The notes under the pieces were generated by a model. The model had not been told where the DNA came from. It saw only the letters and a list, made by a program, of their open reading frames with translations, and searched no databases. From contig NC_135043.1 in the NCBI RefSeq assembly GCF_051020975.1, forward strand, positions 1,116,001 to 1,180,000: a stretch of DNA of 64,000 nucleotides, read 5' to 3'. Within the stretch, counting starts at the first letter, position 1. Every line of letters begins with the position of its first letter. Source of the DNA: Osmia lignaria lignaria. Taxonomy: Eukaryota > Arthropoda > Insecta > Hymenoptera > Megachilidae. The position numbers were made by a program, and so were the translations under genes. This document shows positions 58,501 through 64,000 of the stretch, piece by piece.

Positions 58501-60706
58501 AACAACTGTATAGCTATTAAATGTATATTACATTATATCTCATGTATATATAGTAACAATGACAGTGTTATTACATGTATATTCCATTATATAACGTAGA
58601 TATAGTAACAATGACATAGTTATTATATATATATTACATTATATCTCATGTGGGTATAGTAATAATGACATCGATATAAAATGTATATTACAGTATATCT
58701 CATGTAGATATAGTAAAAAGTGTCTTGCTATTAAATGTATTTTACATTATATCTCATGTATATATAGTAACAATGACATTGTTATTAAGGGTATATAACA
58801 TTATATCGAGTAGATATAGTAACAAGTGTATTGCTATTAACTGTATATTACATTATATCTCATGTATATATGGTAACAATGACAGTGTTATTACATGTAT
58901 ATTCGATTATATCATGTGGATATAGTAACAATGACATTGTTATTATATATATATTACATTATATCTCATGAGGATATAGTAACAATTACTTCTTCATTAA
59001 ATGTATAGTATCTTATATCTCATGTATATATAGCAACAATGACATTGTTATTAAGTGTATATTACATTATATCTCATGTAGATATATTAACAATGACGTT
59101 GTTATTTAATGTATAGTATATTATATCCCATGGAGATATACTAATAATGACATTGATATTAAATATATATTACATCTCTGATGTAGATATAGCAACAACT
59201 GTATAGCTATTAAATGCATATTACATTATATCTCATGTATATATAGTAACAATGACAGTGTTATTACATGTATATTCCATTATATCATATGGATATAGTA
59301 ACAATGACATTGTTATTATATATATATTACATTATATCTCATGTGGAAATAGTGACAATTACATCTTCATTAAATGTATAGTACATTATATCTCATGTAT
59401 ATATAGTAACAATGACATTGTTATTATATTTACATTCCATTATATCATCTAGATATAGTAACAATGACAATGTTATTAAGTGTATATTACATTATATCTC
59501 ATGTAGATATAGTAACAATGACATTGTTATTAAATGTATAGTATATTGTATCCCATGGAGATATACTAATAATGACATTGATATTAAATATATATTACAT
59601 CTCTGATGTAGATATAGTAACAACTGTATAGCTATTAAATATATATTACATTATATCTCATGTATATACAGTAACAATGACAGTGTTATTACATGTATAT
59701 TCCATTACATCATGTAGATATAGTAACAATGACATTGTTATTATATATATATTACATTATATCTCATGTGGATATAGTGACAATTACATCTTCATTAAAT
59801 GTATAGCACGTTATATCTCATGTATATATAGTAACAATGACATTGTTGTTATATGTACATTCCATTACATCATGTAGATATAGTAACAATGACAATGTTA
59901 TTAAGTGTATATTATATTATATCTCATGTAGATATAGTAACAATGACATAGTTATTATATATATATTACATTATATCTCATGTGGGTATAGTAATAATGA
60001 CATCGATATAAAATGTATATTACAGTATATCTCATGTAGATATAGTAACAAGTGTCTTGCTATTAAATGTATTTTACATTATATCTCATGTATATATAGT
60101 AACAATGACATTGTTATTAAGGGTATATAACATTATATCGAGTAGATATAGTAACAAGTGTATTGCTATTAACTGTATATTACATTATATCTCATGTATA
60201 TATGGTAACAATGACAGTGTTATTACATGTATATTCGATTATATCATGTGGATATAGTAACAATGACATTGTTATTATATATATATTACATTATATCTCA
60301 TGTGGATATAGTGACAATTACATCTTCATTAAATGTATAGCACGTTATATCTCATGTATATATAGTAACAATGACATTGTTATTATATGTACATTCCATT
60401 ACATCATGTAGATATAGTAACAATGACAATGTTATTAAGTGTATATTACATTATATCTCATGTAGATATAGTAACAATGACATTGTTATTAAATGTACAG
60501 TATATTATATCCCATGGAGATATACTAATAATGACATTGACATTAAATATATATTACATCTCTGATGTAGATATAGTAACAACTGTATAGCTATTAAATG
60601 TATATTACATTATATCTCATCTATATATAGTAACAATGACAGTGTTATTACATGTATATTCCATTATATCATGTAGATATAGTAACAATGACATTGTTAT
60701 TAAACC
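55502..60706 (+). repeat. HOR unit 18, 5,205 bp
   Basis: Copy of unit 14 with the same internal order and the same rare GTAACAGCTG variant at 57,239 and GCAACAACTG near 59,193. Confidence 0.87.
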
Positions 60707-63355
60707 TATATTGCGTTATATCGAGTAGATATCGTAACAATGACATTGTTATCAAGTGTATATTGCATTATATCTCATGTAGATATAGTAATAATGACTT
60801 CTATATTAAGTGTATATTGCATTATATCTCATGTAGATATAGTAACAATGACATTGTTATTAAACGTATGTTACATTATATCTCATGTAGATATAGTAAC
60901 AATGACATTGTTATTAAGTGTATATTACATTATATCTCATGTATCTATAGTAACAATGACAGTGTTATTACATGTATATTCCATTATATCATGTAGATAT
61001 AGTAACAATGACATAGTTATTATATATATATTACATTATATCTCATGTGGGCATAGTAATAATGACATTGATATTAAATGTATATTACAGCATATCTCAT
61101 GTAGATATAATAATAATGATTTTGATATTAAATGTATATTACATCTCTGATGTAGATATGGTAACAATGACTTTGATATTAAATGTATATTACATCCCTG
61201 ATGTAAATATAGTAACAACTGTATTGCTATTAAATGTATATAACATTACAGCTCATGTAGGTATAGTAATAATCACATTGTTATTAAACGTATATTAGAG
61301 TATATCTCATGTAGATATAGTAGTAATGACTGTGATATTAAATGTGTATTACACCTATGATGTAGATATAGTAACAATGACATTGTTATTAAGGGTATAT
61401 AACATTATATCGAGTAGATATAGCAACAATGACATTGTTATTAAATGTATAGTATATTATATCCCATGGAGAAATACCAATAATGACATTGATATTAAAT
61501 ATATATTACATCTCTGATGTAGATATAGTAACAACTGTATAGCTATTAAATGTATATTACATTATATCTCATGTATATATAGTAACAATGACAGTGTTAT
61601 TACATGTATATTCCATTATATAACGTAGATATAGTAACAATGACATAGTTATTATATATATATTACATTATATCTCATGTGGGTATAGTAATAATGACAT
61701 CGATATAAAATGTATATTACAGTATATCTCATGTAGATATAGTAAAAAGTGTCTTGCTATTAAATGTATTTTACATTATATCTCATGTATATATAGTAAC
61801 AATGACATTGTTATTAAGGGTATATTACATTATATCTCATGTAGATATATTAACAATGACGTTGTTATTTAATGTATAGTATATTATATCCCATGGAGAT
61901 ATACTAATAATGACATTGATATTAAATATATATTACATCTCTGATGTAGATATAGTAACAACTGTATAGCTATTAAATGCATATTACATTATATCTCATG
62001 TATATATAGTAACAATGACAGTGTTATTACATGTATATTCCATTATATCATATGGATATAGTAACAATGACATTGTTATTATATATATATTACATTATAT
62101 CTCATGTGGAAATAGTGACAATTACATCTTCATTAAATGTATAGTACATTATATCTCATGTATATATAGTAACAATGACATTGTTATTATATTTACATTC
62201 CATTATATCATCTAGATATAGTAACAATGACAATGTTATTAAGTGTATATTACATTATATCTCATGTAGATATAGTAACAATGACATTGTTATTAAATGT
62301 ATAGTATATTGTATCCCATGGAGATATACTAATAATGACATTTATATTAAATATATATTACATCTCTGATGTAGATATAGTAACAACTGTATAGCTATTA
62401 AATATATATTACATTATATCTCATGTATATATAGCAACAATGACAGTGTTATTACATGTATATTCCATTACATCATGTAGATATAGTAACAATGACATTG
62501 TTATTATATATATATTACATTATATCTCATGTGGATATAGTGACAATTACATCTTCATTAAATGTATAGCACGTTATATCTCATGTATATATAGTAACAA
62601 TGACATTGTTATTAAGGGTATATAACATTATATCGAGTAGATATAGTAACAATGACATAGTTATTATATATATATTACATTATATCTCATGTGGGTATAG
62701 TAATAATGACATTGATATTATATGTATATTACAGTATATCTCATGTAGATATAGTAATAATGACTGTGATATTAAATGTATATTACACCTCTGATGTAGA
62801 TATAGTAACAATGACATTGTTATTAAGGGTATATAACATTATATCGAGTAGATATAGCAACAATGACATTGTTATTAAATGTATAGTATATTATATCCCA
62901 TGGAGAAATACCAATAATGACATTGATATTAAATATATATTACATCTCTGATGTAGATATAGTAACAACTGTATAGCTATTAAATGTATATTACATTATA
63001 TCTCATCTATATATAGTAACAATGACAGTGTTATTACATGTATATTCCATTATATCATGTAGATATAGTAACAATGACATTGTTATTAAACCTATATTGC
63101 GTTATATCGAGTAGATATCGTAACAATGACATTGTTATTAAATGTATAGTATATTATATCCCATGGAGAAATACCAATAATGACATTGATATTAAATATA
63201 TATTACATCTCTGATGTAGATATAGTAACAACTGTATAGCTATTAAATGTATATTACATTATATCTCATCTATATATAGTAACAATGACAGTGTTATTAC
63301 ATGTATATTCCATTATATCATGTAGATATAGTAACAATGACATTGTTATTAAACC
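60707..63355 (+). repeat. HOR unit 19, 2,649 bp, new junction at the end of the duplication
   Basis: It copies unit 15 up to 61,807. It then continues as TTATTAAGGG joined to TATATTACATTATATCTC with GATATATTAACAATGACG. In unit 1 terms, monomer 9 is joined to monomer 15, skipping five monomers. The rest follows the unit 7 pattern to an extra 263-bp block at 63093-63355. Confidence 0.85.
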
Positions 63356-64000
63356 TATATTGCGTTATATCGAGTAGATATCGTAACAATGACATTGTTA
63401 TCAAGTGTATATTGCATTATATCTCATGTAGATATAGTAATAATGACTTCTATATTAAGTGTATATTGCATTATATCTCATGTAGATATAGTAACAATGA
63501 CATTGTTATTAAACGTATGTTACATTATATCTCATGTAGATCTAGTAACAATGACATTGTTATTAAGTGTATATTACATTATATCTCATGTATCTATAGT
63601 AACAATGACAGTGTTATTACATGTATATTCCATTATATCATGTAGATATAGTAACAATGACATAGTTATTATATATATATTACATTATATCTCATGTGGG
63701 TATAGTAATAATGACATCGATATAAAATGTATATTACAGTATATCTCATGTAGATATAGTAACAAGTGTCTTGCTATTAAATGTATTTTACATTATATCT
63801 CATGTATATATAGTAACAATGACATTGTTATTATATGTACATTCCATTATATCATCTAGATATAGTAACAATGACAATGTTATTAAGTGTATATTTCATT
63901 ATATCTCATGTAGATATAGTAACAATGACATTGTTATTAAATGTATAGTATATTGTATCCCATGGAGATATACTAATAATGACATTGATATTAAATATAT
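63356..64000 (+). repeat. HOR unit 20, partial, cut by the window end
   Basis: It opens as the GATCTAG/AACAAGTGTC class (like units 8, 9, 13 and 14) and is still in satellite sequence, inside a CCATGG monomer, at base 64,000. The array therefore continues to the right. Confidence 0.88.

Larger units (their letters stand above)
48682..61807 (+). repeat. 13,101-bp segmental duplication, copy 2 (head to tail)
   Basis: It matches copy 1 at a constant offset with no length change seen. Correspondence stops at 61,808, where AATGACATTG replaces the AATGACAGCG found after 48,706. The 25 bp at 48,682-48,706 belong to both copies, so the breakpoint cannot be placed more precisely. Base-by-base identity was not computed. 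Confidence 0.87.
1..64000. repeat. AT-rich ~53-bp satellite array with higher-order structure (entire window)
   Basis: Every part of the window reads as a variant of one 51-54 bp motif: a TATATTACATTATATCTCATG half, then GTAGATATAGTAACAATGAC, then ATTGTTATTAAGTG. All copies are head to tail in the same orientation. No unique spacer or insertion interrupts the array, and it continues past both ends. G+C is about 22% in the canonical monomer. Monomer variants occur in a repeated order, which makes this a higher-order array rather than a simple homogeneous satellite. A eukaryotic heterochromatic location is an inference from array size and structure. The species and satellite family are not recognised. 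Confidence 0.97.

Noticed and set aside
1..64000. CRISPR-like array of regular repeats
   Set aside because: Repeats are contiguous with no unique spacers, the period is the whole 51-54 bp unit, and no cas-like genes are present.
1..64000. Promoter-like TATA boxes and -10/-35-like motifs
   Set aside because: TATAAT-like words are expected throughout sequence of this AT content and occur in every monomer, so they carry no information.
1..64000. CENP-B box or yeast-type replication origin motif
   Set aside because: No sequence close to the CENP-B box core was seen; CpG is nearly absent. AT-rich stretches resemble origin motifs only loosely.
1..64000. Transposon, tRNA or rRNA gene hidden in the array
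   Set aside because: No region departs from the monomer pattern, so there is no space for an inserted element or RNA gene.
1..64000. Previously undescribed protein-based system
   Set aside because: There is no supported gene in the window. The notable content is the structure and recent history of the satellite itself.

Overview
The whole 64 kb window is one uninterrupted, gene-free, very AT-rich tandem satellite array with higher-order repeat (HOR) organisation. No stretch of unique sequence, RNA gene, transposon or credible protein-coding gene was found from the first base to the last, and the array runs off both ends. A 64 kb array built from 51-54 bp monomers, with HOR layering, points to eukaryotic heterochromatin (centromeric, pericentromeric or subtelomeric). 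The sequence alone does not identify the species, and I do not recognise the satellite family.

Level 1, the monomer: 54 bp in its canonical form, with recurrent 52 bp and 51 bp classes. In unit 1 I counted 51 monomers in 2,704 bp (mean 53.0). The canonical monomer holds two dyad symmetries one base apart: a 7-bp inverted repeat around a 5-nt spacer (TATATCT/AGATATA) and an 8-bp inverted repeat around a single base (TAACAATG/CATTGTTA). The shorter classes mostly keep a dyad at the first position.

Level 2, fixed monomer order: a four-monomer cassette of 211 bp (a CCATGG monomer, a 51-bp CTCTGATG monomer, a TATATATAG/CAGTG monomer, then a 52-bp TTCCATTA monomer) occurs four times in unit 1 and throughout the array.

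Level 3, HOR units: I used a rare landmark monomer (TATATTGCGTTATATCGAG) as the unit start. This gives units at 2, 2706, 6361, 8699, 11403, 15068, 18733, 21016, 23986, 27117, (30782, landmark lost), 33274, 36939, 39222, 42401, 47606, 50040, 52323, 55502, 60707 and 63356. Their lengths fall into recurring classes (2704, 3665, 2283, 3179 and 5205 bp) plus singletons. The classes differ by gain or loss of whole monomers.

Level 4, segmental duplications of several HOR units: a 13,101-bp block is repeated head to tail (about 35.58-48.69 kb and 48.69-61.81 kb), sharing otherwise private point variants. Other copies lie at offsets of 18,206, 12,049, 8,697, 3,665 and about 2,970 bp. The order and near-identity of copies suggest recent growth by unequal exchange or segmental amplification.

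Monomer and unit boundaries were read by eye. Offsets come from matching landmark positions, and percent identities were not computed. Many apparent open reading frames exist because 54 is divisible by 3; they are treated as repeat artefacts, not genes.
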